Source of the DNA: Candidatus Hodarchaeota archaeon | GTDB taxonomy: Archaea > Asgardarchaeota > Heimdallarchaeia > Hodarchaeales > Hodarchaeaceae | DNA length: 56,481 nucleotides | Direction: 5' to 3' | Assembly (NCBI GenBank): GCA_016839815.1 | Contig: JAEOTM010000033.1 | Span: 1 to 56,481 of the forward strand | In this document: piece by piece, positions 8,735 to 16,880 of the stretch | Position numbering within the stretch: the first letter of the stretch is position 1 | Layout: the number at the start of each line of letters is the position of its first letter | Notes under the pieces: generated by a model | What the model was told of the DNA's origin: nothing | What the model saw: only the letters and a program-made list of their open reading frames with translations | The model's database searches: none | Position numbers and translations under genes: made by a program

Positions 8735-9485
8735 AGTTACTATTTTCATTTAATGCATTAATAATTCGAGGGAAGATTTCTCCAGCTTTTCCTTGAATAA
8801 CCACGTTTGCGTAATTATCCATACTTGTTGGCTCCTCATTTATAATTATAAGAGGAGTATTAGCAAAACTTACAACAGAAGGTAAAGCTGCCGCTGGGTA
8901 TACACTTAAACTGCTACCTATAATTATTACTAAATCTGCCTTAAGAAGAGCTCGTCTAGCCTCTTCAAATACATCGACAGGAGGAAGTTCACTGAATAAA
9001 ACTACATTTGGTTTTATTAATCCATCACACACCGTACATCTCGGTACATGTGCTGTTTCACGAATTTTCTCCACTGTTACACGATCATATTGTTTTTCAC
9101 AACTTAAACATGAAGCAGTTTCTCCTGTTCCATGGAGTTCAAGAACACGAGAGCTTCCTGCACGTTGATGTAGAAAATCAATGTTTTGAGTAATTACAGT
9201 TGTCAATTTACCCATAGATTCTAATGTTGCAAGTGCTAGATGGGCAGGATTAGGTTCTGCTGTTAACACCATCTCAGAAAGTTCAGAATGCATTGTCCAA
9301 AACTTTTCTGGCCATTTTAGGAATGCAGAATATTCTGCGTATTCATTCGGATCAAATCTCTCCCATAGTCCTCCAGAGCTCCGAAAATCTGGAATACCCG
9401 ATTCTACACTTATACCAGCACCTGTAAAAGCTACAATATTTGATTTTTTCTTTATCAAATCTGCCGCCTGTTTGTATAAATTCAC
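8727..9485 (-). CDS. Sir2-family NAD-dependent protein deacylase
   Basis: A 252-residue sirtuin that removes acyl groups from lysine with NAD. All hallmark parts are present: G22-A-G-I-S26 and G30-I-P-D-F-R35 (NAD pocket), T-Q-N101-I-D103, catalytic H118, the zinc site C126-x2-C129 and C150-x2-C153, and G-S-S-L-S-V near residue 196. Starts at GTG 9485 with AGGGA eight bases upstream, 11 bp after the lipase-like gene, so the two are probably co-transcribed. Archaeal sirtuins are known to act on chromatin protein Alba and others. The histone doublet in this window is a possible target; that is speculation. Confidence 0.93.
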   Translation of the reverse strand: MNLYKQAADLIKKKSNIVAFTGAGISVESGIPDFRSSGGLWERFDPNEYAEYSAFLKWPEKFWTMHSELSEMVLTAEPNPAHLALATLESMGKLTTVITQNIDFLHQRAGSSRVLELHGTGETASCLSCEKQYDRVTVEKIRETAHVPRCTVCDGLIKPNVVLFSELPPVDVFEEARRALLKADLVIIIGSSLSVYPAAALPSVVSFANTPLIIINEEPTSMDNYANVVIQGKAGEIFPRIINALNENSNFN

Positions 9486-9496
9486 TTTCGAGATCC

Positions 9497-10657
9497 CTAA
9501 GGTATGTATGCATACAATGCTAGATCAATTCGTTGTCCCTCTTCTCCTAATAGAGACAAATACTCAACTCGTGGAAGACTATCCAATTTTATTGGTACTT
9601 CAAGTCTCCCAACCCTCTTTTGTTGTAAACGTACATTCTCAAATGCATGAATAACGAGTTTTAATGGATCCTCACGGTTAAGTTCAACCTGATTAGTATA
9701 TACTATAACAGGATTTTCGGGAATTGCGATATCTTGATGAGGTGCAATAAATCCTTGTCGGGGGTATTGTTGTGTTACTCGGCCTTGTGAGTGAATCCAT
9801 AAAGAAAGTGGCGAATGTATATTGACTAGAGTAAGAAGACGGATCTTAAATATAGCGATTTGTGGAATTAAAAAGGGTTGAACGAGACGAAATACAATTC
9901 TATGCTTGTGAACTCGCAACTGTGTTTCTCCAATAGAGATGTTTACCGCATCAGGTAAAGGAATAAATCTAACTACACTTCCATTTTTTTCAGTTGACCA
10001 TACAGATCCTCCAACATTTATTTGGGTAAGAAAATAAAGCTCTTTTTCGCTAATAGTTGAACTTATATCCTCAAAGTAGTCGATAGCTTGTTCTACTTCC
10101 TCTTCAGACGCACGACTCTTGTTTTGGAGTAATTTCAGATACTGAGTTTTGTCATGAGGACTCCCAATCATAGCCAACACTCGTATATGGGCGGCTCCAT
10201 TCTGAAATTTAGCATAGAAACGAGTCAATATTCCACCAGAAGCGTGTGCTAGAACTGAAATCTTGTGTGCATTTGTTATTTCTTTAATGGTTTTCACATT
10301 CTCTGAAAGATTAGCACTGGCAACGTTCAAATCAATTAAACTTGAAATATCAAGTGCAAAGATATAACGAAAACCATGTCTCCACAGTTCTCGTGCGAAC
10401 CAATTGAAAATGGTATGTTTCGACCTAAATCCATGAATTAGAAGGATAGGTTCATTGAATCGAGCATGAGTGAGATCTGGAAGATAATTTTCGGTCAAAT
10501 CAGTGTCAAGGTAAGAAAAACGCCACAAGCGCCATTCAATACCTTTTTTTTCAATTTCTATCCAAAAATGATCAAGTTCCTTTAATCGTACTGTTTCAGG
10601 CGTCACATCGACGAATTTGGTTTGACCTGGTTTACGATCTTCATCTTCATACGCCAT
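9497..10657 (-). CDS. Alpha/beta-hydrolase (lipase-like) with C-terminal beta domain
   Basis: A 386-residue protein. Residues about 68-170 are an alpha/beta-hydrolase core: the oxyanion-side H75-G-F after strand 3 and a nucleophile elbow L-A-H-A-S140-G-G, which resembles the lipase motif G-H-S-x-G-G but with an alanine before the histidine. The first 60 residues and residues about 240-386 are beta-rich and resemble no family I can name; the C-terminal part may be a lipid- or substrate-binding beta sandwich. No signal peptide. It sits 11 bp upstream of the Sir2 gene on the same strand. A lipase or thioesterase activity is inferred only from the elbow. Confidence 0.7.
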   Translation of the reverse strand: MAYEDEDRKPGQTKFVDVTPETVRLKELDHFWIEIEKKGIEWRLWRFSYLDTDLTENYLPDLTHARFNEPILLIHGFRSKHTIFNWFARELWRHGFRYIFALDISSLIDLNVASANLSENVKTIKEITNAHKISVLAHASGGILTRFYAKFQNGAAHIRVLAMIGSPHDKTQYLKLLQNKSRASEEEVEQAIDYFEDISSTISEKELYFLTQINVGGSVWSTEKNGSVVRFIPLPDAVNISIGETQLRVHKHRIVFRLVQPFLIPQIAIFKIRLLTLVNIHSPLSLWIHSQGRVTQQYPRQGFIAPHQDIAIPENPVIVYTNQVELNREDPLKLVIHAFENVRLQQKRVGRLEVPIKLDSLPRVEYLSLLGEEGQRIDLALYAYIP

Positions 10658-10961
10658 AAAACCACATATCGTTCTTCTTATCTGAACTCTAGTGAGTAAT
10701 TTACCAAATCCCTGCGATTGAAAAATATTTCTGGATCCAAGTGAAAAATCTTTTAATTATTTAATTAATATTGTATTGAGGAGGATTTAGAGAAAAAAAA
10801 ATTGAATTCATTTAGGAGTGGAAAAATGAAAAAATAACCCACTTTAAACTGCGTGAGAATACAAATTATGTGAGGTTATACCTATACCATCTATTAAGCT
10901 TGAAGATATTGAAGGAAAACGATTCGAAAGTATTTTTGCTTTTATTATTCAAAATCGACTT
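10658..10961. other. 304-bp gap between divergent genes
   Basis: The gap separates the lipase-like gene (minus) and the UbiA-like gene (plus). It holds an AT-rich segment (TTAATTATTTAATTAATATTG near 10750, possible TATA elements for either direction), an AGGAGTGGAAAAATG string at 10815 that opens only a two-codon frame (MK K stop), and, from 10857 on, an open frame that runs without a stop into the UbiA gene and probably encodes its real N-terminus. Confidence 0.5.
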
Positions 10962-11855
10962 TTGATTGGTGTTCTTTTCGGACTTCCATTCATGCTATTT
11001 GGTTTATTCGCAGAATTAGCAATTTTACACTGGGATATGTCTATTTTAACGAAGAATCTGTTGAAAATAACTGCAGCAGTAATAATTTCTGTTTGTTTAC
11101 TTCCCTATGTATGGATGATTAATGATTATTATGATGCGCCATTTGATATCCTAGATAAGGAAAAAGGCAAACGGAACTACTTCTGTAATTCGAATATTCT
11201 AGAAAAGCCTTATCTTGCGAAACTTTTGCTAATTACACCTGTAATTATTTCTCTATCATTTAGTTTATTCATCGGATTAGATGGGTTACTCCTTATCGGG
11301 ATTACATTACTAGTAGGCCATTTTTACAGCGCTACTCCCATCCGTTTCAAAGAACGGTTGTTTCTTGATTTATTTACTCATGGATTGTATGCATCTGGTT
11401 TGTTCTTTGTTCTAGGAGGACTGGTTTTGTCACCATTATCAGAACTTTTTCAACAACCACTTTTTCTACTTTTTTTTGCTTTGTCAATTCTTGATGGCAT
11501 CTGGATACAATTCAATTCCCAATTACTCGATCTTGAGATAGATCAAAAAGGAAACCAGCAAACTACTTCTGTTGTATTAGGACATCGGTATAGCATTTTA
11601 CTGCTTCGAAGTCTCATTTTTTGTATGCTAGCATCTAGTATATTTTATTTGGGGTTGAATTCTTCATTAAAGAGTTATTTACCCGAAATAGTTGTAAACA
11701 TTTCCATTTTATTCTCAATTTCTTTGATGATTCTATATTTAATCCAGACTACGCGTTTACAGAGTAGTTTTGATGAGATACGTAAACATTCAGCATGGGT
11801 AAGAAGAAATTATATTTATTCATTCGCTATAATTGGTATTCTACTCATCAATTAA
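10962..11855 (+). CDS. UbiA-family prenyltransferase, start uncertain
   Basis: An integral membrane enzyme that moves a prenyl chain to an acceptor. It has about 8-9 hydrophobic segments and both aspartate-rich motifs: N54-D55-Y-Y-D58-x3-D62 and, later, L-L-D-L-E-I-D-Q-K-G-N. These bind the prenyl diphosphate through Mg. The only usual start codon is TTG at 10962, which falls inside the first membrane segment and lacks a Shine-Dalgarno. The frame is open back to 10857 and the extra residues (for example SIKLEDIEGKRFESIFAF and IIQNRL) look real; a GAGGTT at 10872-10877 precedes in-frame ATA codons at 10878 and 10884. A non-canonical start near there is likely. The acceptor is unknown; candidates are a digeranylgeranylglyceryl-phosphate-type lipid or a quinone. 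Confidence 0.75.
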   Translation: MIGVLFGLPFMLFGLFAELAILHWDMSILTKNLLKITAAVIISVCLLPYVWMINDYYDAPFDILDKEKGKRNYFCNSNILEKPYLAKLLLITPVIISLSFSLFIGLDGLLLIGITLLVGHFYSATPIRFKERLFLDLFTHGLYASGLFFVLGGLVLSPLSELFQQPLFLLFFALSILDGIWIQFNSQLLDLEIDQKGNQQTTSVVLGHRYSILLLRSLIFCMLASSIFYLGLNSSLKSYLPEIVVNISILFSISLMILYLIQTTRLQSSFDEIRKHSAWVRRNYIYSFAIIGILLIN

Positions 11856-11902
11856 ATTATCTGGGAATAAGATCAACTTAATGTTAGATAGGAGGAACAT
11901 TC

Positions 11903-11935
11903 TTGATTGCTGGTTTGAGCTTCCCCCTGCAATAA
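11903..11935 (+). other. Possible 10-codon leader ORF with strong Shine-Dalgarno
   Basis: GGAGGA at 11891-11896 is the best ribosome-binding sequence in this area, yet the codon it serves (TTG at 11903) opens only a 10-residue frame (LIAGLSFPLQ) before TAA. It ends 24 bp before the next gene. It may be a leader peptide or a chance match. Confidence 0.25.
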
Positions 11936-11958
11936 TGATTTGAATGTGAAGTGCTTGA

Positions 11959-12324
11959 ATGCCAAAAGATGGGTATAAACAATTAGAACTGGATCCCAAA
12001 AAGATGGCTAAGTGGTGGCAGGAAGCAGAGGAACAAATTAGACTCGCTCATCCTCACGAATCGAAAAAAAATCAAGAAGAACTTACAGAGAAGTATTTAC
12101 GATCTCGTATCGACAATATAATGAAAAAAAGGGAACTAAAACCTGATCCTGGTGAAAAGCAAATTGCTGAATGGTATCGGAACGAGCTTCTACACTTACG
12201 ACTAGAACTTCCAGAGACACCATTAAAACAAAGGGAAAGGATGGCCGCAGAATCCGTGGCGAAAAAAATTAAACATTACAAACGAACGATACAACTTGAT
12301 ACATTTTTTGACTCACCAGATTAA
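11959..12324 (+). CDS. Hypothetical helical protein with internal duplication
   Basis: A 121-residue, highly charged, probably all-helical protein. It holds two copies of a unit of about 45 residues: AKWWQEAEEQIRLAHP (about residue 17) and AEWYRNELLHLRLELP (about residue 68), each followed by a charged helix of about 25 residues (NQEELTEKYLRSRIDNI and KQRERMAAESVAKKIKHY). I know no named family with this W-W/Y-x4-E...R-L...P pattern. It starts at ATG 11959 and stands alone between the UbiA and AlaX genes. Function unknown. Confidence 0.7.
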   Translation: MPKDGYKQLELDPKKMAKWWQEAEEQIRLAHPHESKKNQEELTEKYLRSRIDNIMKKRELKPDPGEKQIAEWYRNELLHLRLELPETPLKQRERMAAESVAKKIKHYKRTIQLDTFFDSPD

Positions 12325-12411
12325 AATGATTAAGTATTTACTTATAACGACGAGTAGTTCAATCAATTGTTCAGAATTAATAACACAAGTGTATTCTATG
12401 GAGAATTTAAT

Positions 12412-13131
12412 ATGACTAAGCGACTGTATCTTGAAGACAATTACATGAAAGATTTCAAAACTACTTTAGATAAAACAACAACAGATGGACTTGTATTAAA
12501 GGAAACTTCCTTTTACCCTGAAGGAGGAGGACAACCAGGGGATAAAGGAACTTTAATTATTAATAATCATCCCATAAAGGTAAAAAATACACGAATAAAG
12601 AAGGGAGAGATCATTCATGAGACAGATATTCAGGATTTTAGTGTGGGTTCTGAAGTCGAAGGAAAATTGAATTGGGAATACCGTTATGAGTTGATGCGAA
12701 GCCATTCAGCCCAACATGTTATCAGTCGATATTTTCAGATTAATTTTCAATCTGAAACGGTTAGTACACACTTGAAACAATCTAAAAGCAGGTTAGATTT
12801 TCAACCGTTACGAAAAATCTCCCCTGAAGAATTAACAGAAATAACCATAGAGATTAACTCTATTTTGGCAAAAAAGCTTCCCATATTAATAAAAACGTTA
12901 CCACGCGAAGAAGCATTCGCTTATCTCAGAGAAAAAGAATACCAGACAAAGTATCTAGAAATGGTGCCTAAATCAGTTAAATCGATTCGAATTATTTCTA
13001 TTGGCGACTATGATTTTGCAGCCTGTGCAGGTACACACGTAAAAAATACTGCAGAAATAGGTAAGATTTCACTTATAAGTACCAAGAATAAGGGGAAACT
13101 ACGAGAACGAATATTTTACTCTGTCCATTAA
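12412..13131 (+). CDS. alaX: AlaX-type alanyl-tRNA editing protein
   Basis: A free-standing relative of the AlaRS editing domain that hydrolyses Ser-tRNA(Ala) (and Gly-tRNA(Ala) in some types). The glycine-rich loop F34-Y-P-E-G-G-G-Q-P-G43, the H98-x3-H102 pair (in RSHSAQH) and the C205-A-G-T-H209 motif form the zinc-binding editing site. The full set of motifs and the 239-residue length fit the AlaX-M class. The ATG at 12412 has GGAGAA eight bases upstream; the frame opens earlier at 12367 but the preceding 15 residues look non-coding. Monocistronic. Confidence 0.92.
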   Translation: MTKRLYLEDNYMKDFKTTLDKTTTDGLVLKETSFYPEGGGQPGDKGTLIINNHPIKVKNTRIKKGEIIHETDIQDFSVGSEVEGKLNWEYRYELMRSHSAQHVISRYFQINFQSETVSTHLKQSKSRLDFQPLRKISPEELTEITIEINSILAKKLPILIKTLPREEAFAYLREKEYQTKYLEMVPKSVKSIRIISIGDYDFAACAGTHVKNTAEIGKISLISTKNKGKLRERIFYSVH

Positions 13132-13144
13132 ACTGGATCAATAA

Positions 13145-14212
13145 TCAATTTTTACAATATTCAAGTAATACTGGTTTGTGAAAATACCTTCTCATCCATT
13201 TTTTAAGACGGAACTGATTTTTAGAGTCTAATTGATGATTTATTGTTACCTTTTTAGGAATTGTTGTATTTTTCTGAAAATATTCCTGGAGGTAATATAA
13301 GATAAAAACCTCCAACGACATATTCTCGGTTCTCTGGGCAATATGAGTATTTTTACTCACAATTTTTCCATTTTGATATGAATAGATTGTAGTAGGGATA
13401 AGTTTCGTTGAATCCGCTGAAATCTTGAAGATAAATGTATTTTGGTCATAAGGATGTCCGACACCCACAAAACGCCTTTTTAAGACTTTAAGTGCTTTTA
13501 AGGATGTGCAAACTCTTTGTGCCTCTTCAAACTCCATGTGGTCAATTAAAAATTCAATATATTCAGTCCATTCAGAAATAAGTTCTGAACTGGATGATTT
13601 TAGTGCATTAATCAATTTTTTTTCGTTGTTAGCTTCTATTTGGTCGTCTCTACTTTTTATCTGGTCACAATTCCTCGTACATAGATTTAATTGATATTCC
13701 CAACAAGAACGAGTATCTGTAGAAGTACAAAATTTTAAATTTCTACGTATTTGCTCAACCAGAATTTGCAGCTTCTTAAAATGAATATTGATCCTATAGA
13801 TTTCATCATGTTCCTTTAATTTGGGGAGAACCTCTTCTGTACTGGTTAAAAGATGAATATGAGGCATTTTCCTTAATATTAAATAGGAGAAAGAATGAAT
13901 TCCATTATTACGGACATTTAACCTTGGTTGGTTTGTCCAAATTTGGATCCTTTCGGTCTCGAATGCAACCTCCTCATTACAGCACTCTTGATACTCAATA
14001 TATCTTGTTAGGATCTGAATTTGGGAGTACTTCTTTTTCATTAATTTTGATCGCTTAAAATATTGAGATATACGTTTTTGGAGATTTTTAGAGGCACCAA
14101 TATAGAGAATATCTTGGTATTCATCAAGAAACCGATAAATTCCAGGACTGGTTGGAATAATTGAAAAATCTTTCAGGGGAGTACTGACCCGATTAAACAC
14201 CTGAGTATGCAC
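13145..14212 (-). CDS. UvrC-like GIY-YIG nuclease lacking the C-terminal catalytic half
   Basis: A 355-residue protein with the layout of the N-terminal half of UvrC: a GIY-YIG domain (G24-I-Y26, Y37-I-G39, R47, and a glutamate around 83-87), a cysteine cluster (C-x-S-T-D-T-R-S-C-W-E-Y-Q-L-N-L-C-T-R-N-C) and a UVR-like helix (FLIDHMEFEEAQ). The start of the UvrC RNase H-like domain is recognisable but the chain ends before the catalytic core and HhH motifs. It thus resembles bacterial Cho, which makes only the 3' incision. No UvrA or UvrB gene is in the window. The start is GTG at 14212. Either a Cho-like nuclease or a decayed UvrC; the good GIY-YIG motif favours an active enzyme. Confidence 0.8.
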   Translation of the reverse strand: MHTQVFNRVSTPLKDFSIIPTSPGIYRFLDEYQDILYIGASKNLQKRISQYFKRSKLMKKKYSQIQILTRYIEYQECCNEEVAFETERIQIWTNQPRLNVRNNGIHSFSYLILRKMPHIHLLTSTEEVLPKLKEHDEIYRINIHFKKLQILVEQIRRNLKFCTSTDTRSCWEYQLNLCTRNCDQIKSRDDQIEANNEKKLINALKSSSSELISEWTEYIEFLIDHMEFEEAQRVCTSLKALKVLKRRFVGVGHPYDQNTFIFKISADSTKLIPTTIYSYQNGKIVSKNTHIAQRTENMSLEVFILYYLQEYFQKNTTIPKKVTINHQLDSKNQFRLKKWMRRYFHKPVLLEYCKN

Positions 14213-14360
14213 CTAGAAACAAATGTAGTTTGAAGATACTTCCAGCATGATATATTTTTATTTATGTCGGATCTAAATTTGATTTATTCAGCTCCCATAA
14301 AACAAAAATATGAAAACCTTTTTAGTTAAGAAGTGGAAAGAAGACTTTGGAGGACTTTCA

Positions 14361-14504
14361 ATGTCAGAAGATGATCAAAAAATACCAGATGATTTAAAGA
14401 AAGAATTGCTCAAAAAAACAAAAGATGACGGTTTTAGGGGTGGAATCGAAGAAGCCAAGGCAAAATTGGAAGGAAAAATTCCTACTAAGCCCAAGGAGGA
14501 ATAA
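14361..14504 (+). CDS. Small charged protein, 47 residues
   Basis: A 47-residue Lys/Glu-rich peptide starting MSEDDQKIPDDLKKELLKK and ending PTKPKEE. The ATG at 14361 has GGAGG seven bases upstream, a strong ribosome site, which is the main reason to accept it as a gene; an in-frame ATG at 14310 would make it 64 residues. It is likely one amphipathic helix with disordered ends. A TATA-like GATATATTTTTATTT lies near 14250. I recognise no family. Confidence 0.6.
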   Translation: MSEDDQKIPDDLKKELLKKTKDDGFRGGIEEAKAKLEGKIPTKPKEE

Positions 14505-14538
14505 AACCAAAATAATTCAACTGTTCAAACTGGGGAGG

Positions 14539-14564
14539 GATTATAATCGTCATTATTTATAATC
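14539..14564. terminator. Stem-loop between convergent genes
   Basis: GATTATAA at 14539-14546 and TTATAATC at 14557-14564 form a perfect 8-bp stem with a 10-base loop, midway between two converging genes. A GGTTTTTTCC tract follows at about 14590. It may help end transcription of the 47-residue gene, but an AT-only stem is weak. Confidence 0.35.
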
Positions 14565-14625
14565 AAAACACTAAAATAAGTTTTAACCAGGTTTTTTCCT
14601 TCAGTGTTTTCCTTTAATAATTTCT

Positions 14626-15342
14626 CTATGACAGCATTTCCACTTCAGGGGATATAATGATTCCCTGGGAAGTAATAGATAGAGGAAATAGTCCTCGTTT
14701 ATGATTAATCCCTCTCATTTTAACAATTTCTATTCCTCGCTGACGTTTAGATCCTAGACGTTCGTTGTATAACCGTATAATACCCGCTGCAAGGAATTCT
14801 TCTACTGTAAATCCTTTAGAATTACTACTCTCTGTAATTGCTAAAGAAGTGATCCCAAAACGTCGAATGACGTCAAAAAATCGTAAAAAATTGTATCTTA
14901 CTTCACGAATATTATCGAAAAGAAGTGAAATAATGGTCAGAGGATCTATAACAAGACGTTTTGCGTCAATTTCATTAATTGATTCTTTAATACTTTTTGT
15001 GAGTGCAGGAAGATCTACTTTTGTTTGCTGAAGAGCTAACTGACCTTCTCCTATTGCACGTCCATAAGAGAAATCTAGTATTTTTAATCTCCCAGCATCT
15101 TCATATTTAGCCAAATCATACCCGAACGACTTCTGAGTAAGTAATAGCTCTTTTCTAGATTCATTAAAACTACAAAAAATCCCTGATTCGTCGAATTTAT
15201 CTATTCCCTCAACCAAGTAACCGACAGAAAGGCATGTTTTTCCACATCCAGGGGCACCAGAAATAATAGCTGTCCATCCTGTGGGTATCCCGCCTCCTAG
15301 AAGTTCGTCTAAACCTGGAATCCCTGTTTTTGTTAGCTCCAT
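14626..15342 (-). CDS. KaiC-like RecA-superfamily ATPase
   Basis: A 238-residue single-domain KaiC/RadA-type ATPase. The family opening T-G-I-P-G-L-D-E-L-L-G-G-G-I-P is followed by Walker A G29-A-P-G-C-G-K-T36 and Walker B (KRLVIDPLTII). A second conserved patch (R-x-x-x-I-x-x-V-K-M-R-G) near 205-212 is typical of the archaeal group. These stand-alone KaiC proteins are common in archaea and act as signalling or regulatory ATPases rather than as clocks; the partner is not visible here. No TM segment. ATG start at 15342, monocistronic. Confidence 0.85.
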   Translation of the reverse strand: MELTKTGIPGLDELLGGGIPTGWTAIISGAPGCGKTCLSVGYLVEGIDKFDESGIFCSFNESRKELLLTQKSFGYDLAKYEDAGRLKILDFSYGRAIGEGQLALQQTKVDLPALTKSIKESINEIDAKRLVIDPLTIISLLFDNIREVRYNFLRFFDVIRRFGITSLAITESSNSKGFTVEEFLAAGIIRLYNERLGSKRQRGIEIVKMRGINHKRGLFPLSITSQGIIISPEVEMLS

Positions 15343-15450
15343 TGAATCACCGTAAACTAAGAGTTACTGAAATGATACTTCTATGTACATTGAAATGAGC
15401 ATTACTTAAAAAGCATACATAACTGATTCTGGAATCAGAAGAAAAACATA

Positions 15451-16878
15451 TCATAATTCCGAAGTTACTCTAAGATTTTCTTTCAAATTTGACCCATTTA
15501 CAAGTAAAAGTTGAATATCCATTACATTTGTTCCTGTTGGTCCTAAAATAACTAAAGATTTGCCTAATTCAAGAAAAAAGCTACTTAAATCATTATTAGC
15601 TTGAAATGCATCTAAAGGAATTTTCTTTTGTTTATGGGTCTCAATGGTGAATCTATCACATATTGCTCCTGCAAAATATGAATTTCCATCAATTCCATCT
15701 GTTCCGAAGGATAATAATGAAATATCGGGAGAGGTATCAAGTTTACTTAATTCTTTAAGGAAAGCTGCAACAACTTCTTGATTTCTTCCTCCAATTCCTT
15801 CTCCTTTAACCTTAACAGTAGGTTCACCTCCAAAGATATATAGACATGGAGAGACATTCTTTTCATGTAGTTCTAATCCTAAGTTAGCTAAATTTCTTCC
15901 TACAATCCTAACTTCTTCTTCTATCATTTCTTCATTGTTTTTGTTATTTAAACCAACATTAGTTGCTTGATCACTTATAGCTTGTCTTGCTACTGAATTT
16001 GAACCGATAATAATAGGGTGAAATCGGGAAAAAATAGGGCTATCAGGTTTTGGTGTATCAGATATTTCACCAGCCTTCCCTCTTTTTAAAATTTTGTTAA
16101 TATTATTTGGTAAGTCTTCTTTCGATAAATTATACTCACTTAATATCCTAGCAACGTCATTGAATGTACTACGATCTGGGAAAAAAGGCCCAGACGCAAT
16201 ACTTTCAATTTTATCCCCAATAACGTCAGATAGCAATAGAACCAAGGTTGGAGCTGGAATTAGAGCTGCTGCTTTTCCACCTTTAATCAGAGATATGTGT
16301 TTCCTAATTACATTCATTTCATGGATTGACATCCCTGAGTGAAGAAGTAGGTGATTAAGCTCTTTAAGATCATTAAGCGTAATGGGGGGAACCGGAGCTG
16401 ACCATAATGCCGATCCTCCTCCACTTATCAAACTGATAACAAAATCATTTGGGCTTATTTTCTTAAAATAGTTTAAAGTTTTTTGTGTATTACGTATATT
16501 AGCTTCTGTTGGAAGAGGATGAGTAGATTCTACACACTGAATTTTTCCAAGAGAAAGGGATTGTTTTACCCCCTCTGGAACACTTATAATGCCCGATAAT
16601 TGCACATCGGATAGGATTGATTCAATTGCCTCAGCCATTCGCCCCACAGCTTTCCCTGTGCCAATCACATGGACATGTTTACCCGCAAGATGAAATTTTG
16701 AAGAAGAAATTTTAAGCAGTTGAGAGGAGGTGTCGTATTGAAGATTTTTTGCCACAATATCAAATGGATTAACTGCAGCTAGTCCAATTTGTGCGAAATT
16801 CAGAAGAAGCTTGCGGGATAAAAGTTCTTTTGAACTAGAAGGCAGCTCAACAAGTGATTCATAATTTTTAATTTTCAC
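15451..16878 (-). CDS. gckA: Glycerate 2-kinase (GckA/MOFRL family)
   Basis: A 475-residue kinase that converts D-glycerate to 2-phosphoglycerate. The N-terminal DUF4147 domain has G-T-G-K-A-V-G-R-M and S-G-G-G-S-A-L-W; the C-terminal MOFRL domain has G-G-E-P-T-V-x4-G-x-G-G-R-N-Q-E and G-T-D-G-I-D-G. Length is normal. Its GTG start at 16876-16878 lies 2 bp after the hyuB stop, so it is translated from the hyuA-hyuB transcript. In archaea the enzyme serves the modified Entner-Doudoroff and glycerate pathways; its place beside hydantoinase genes is unusual. Confidence 0.9.
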   Translation of the reverse strand: MKIKNYESLVELPSSSKELLSRKLLLNFAQIGLAAVNPFDIVAKNLQYDTSSQLLKISSSKFHLAGKHVHVIGTGKAVGRMAEAIESILSDVQLSGIISVPEGVKQSLSLGKIQCVESTHPLPTEANIRNTQKTLNYFKKISPNDFVISLISGGGSALWSAPVPPITLNDLKELNHLLLHSGMSIHEMNVIRKHISLIKGGKAAALIPAPTLVLLLSDVIGDKIESIASGPFFPDRSTFNDVARILSEYNLSKEDLPNNINKILKRGKAGEISDTPKPDSPIFSRFHPIIIGSNSVARQAISDQATNVGLNNKNNEEMIEEEVRIVGRNLANLGLELHEKNVSPCLYIFGGEPTVKVKGEGIGGRNQEVVAAFLKELSKLDTSPDISLLSFGTDGIDGNSYFAGAICDRFTIETHKQKKIPLDAFQANNDLSSFFLELGKSLVILGPTGTNVMDIQLLLVNGSNLKENLRVTSEL

Positions 16879-16880
16879 AG

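Noticed and set aside
10815..10840. AGGAGTGGAAAAATG repeated at 10815 and 29928, each before a tiny frame
   Set aside because: At 29928 it is the complement of a T-tract terminator; at 10815 it opens only a two-codon frame. Likely chance in purine-rich DNA.
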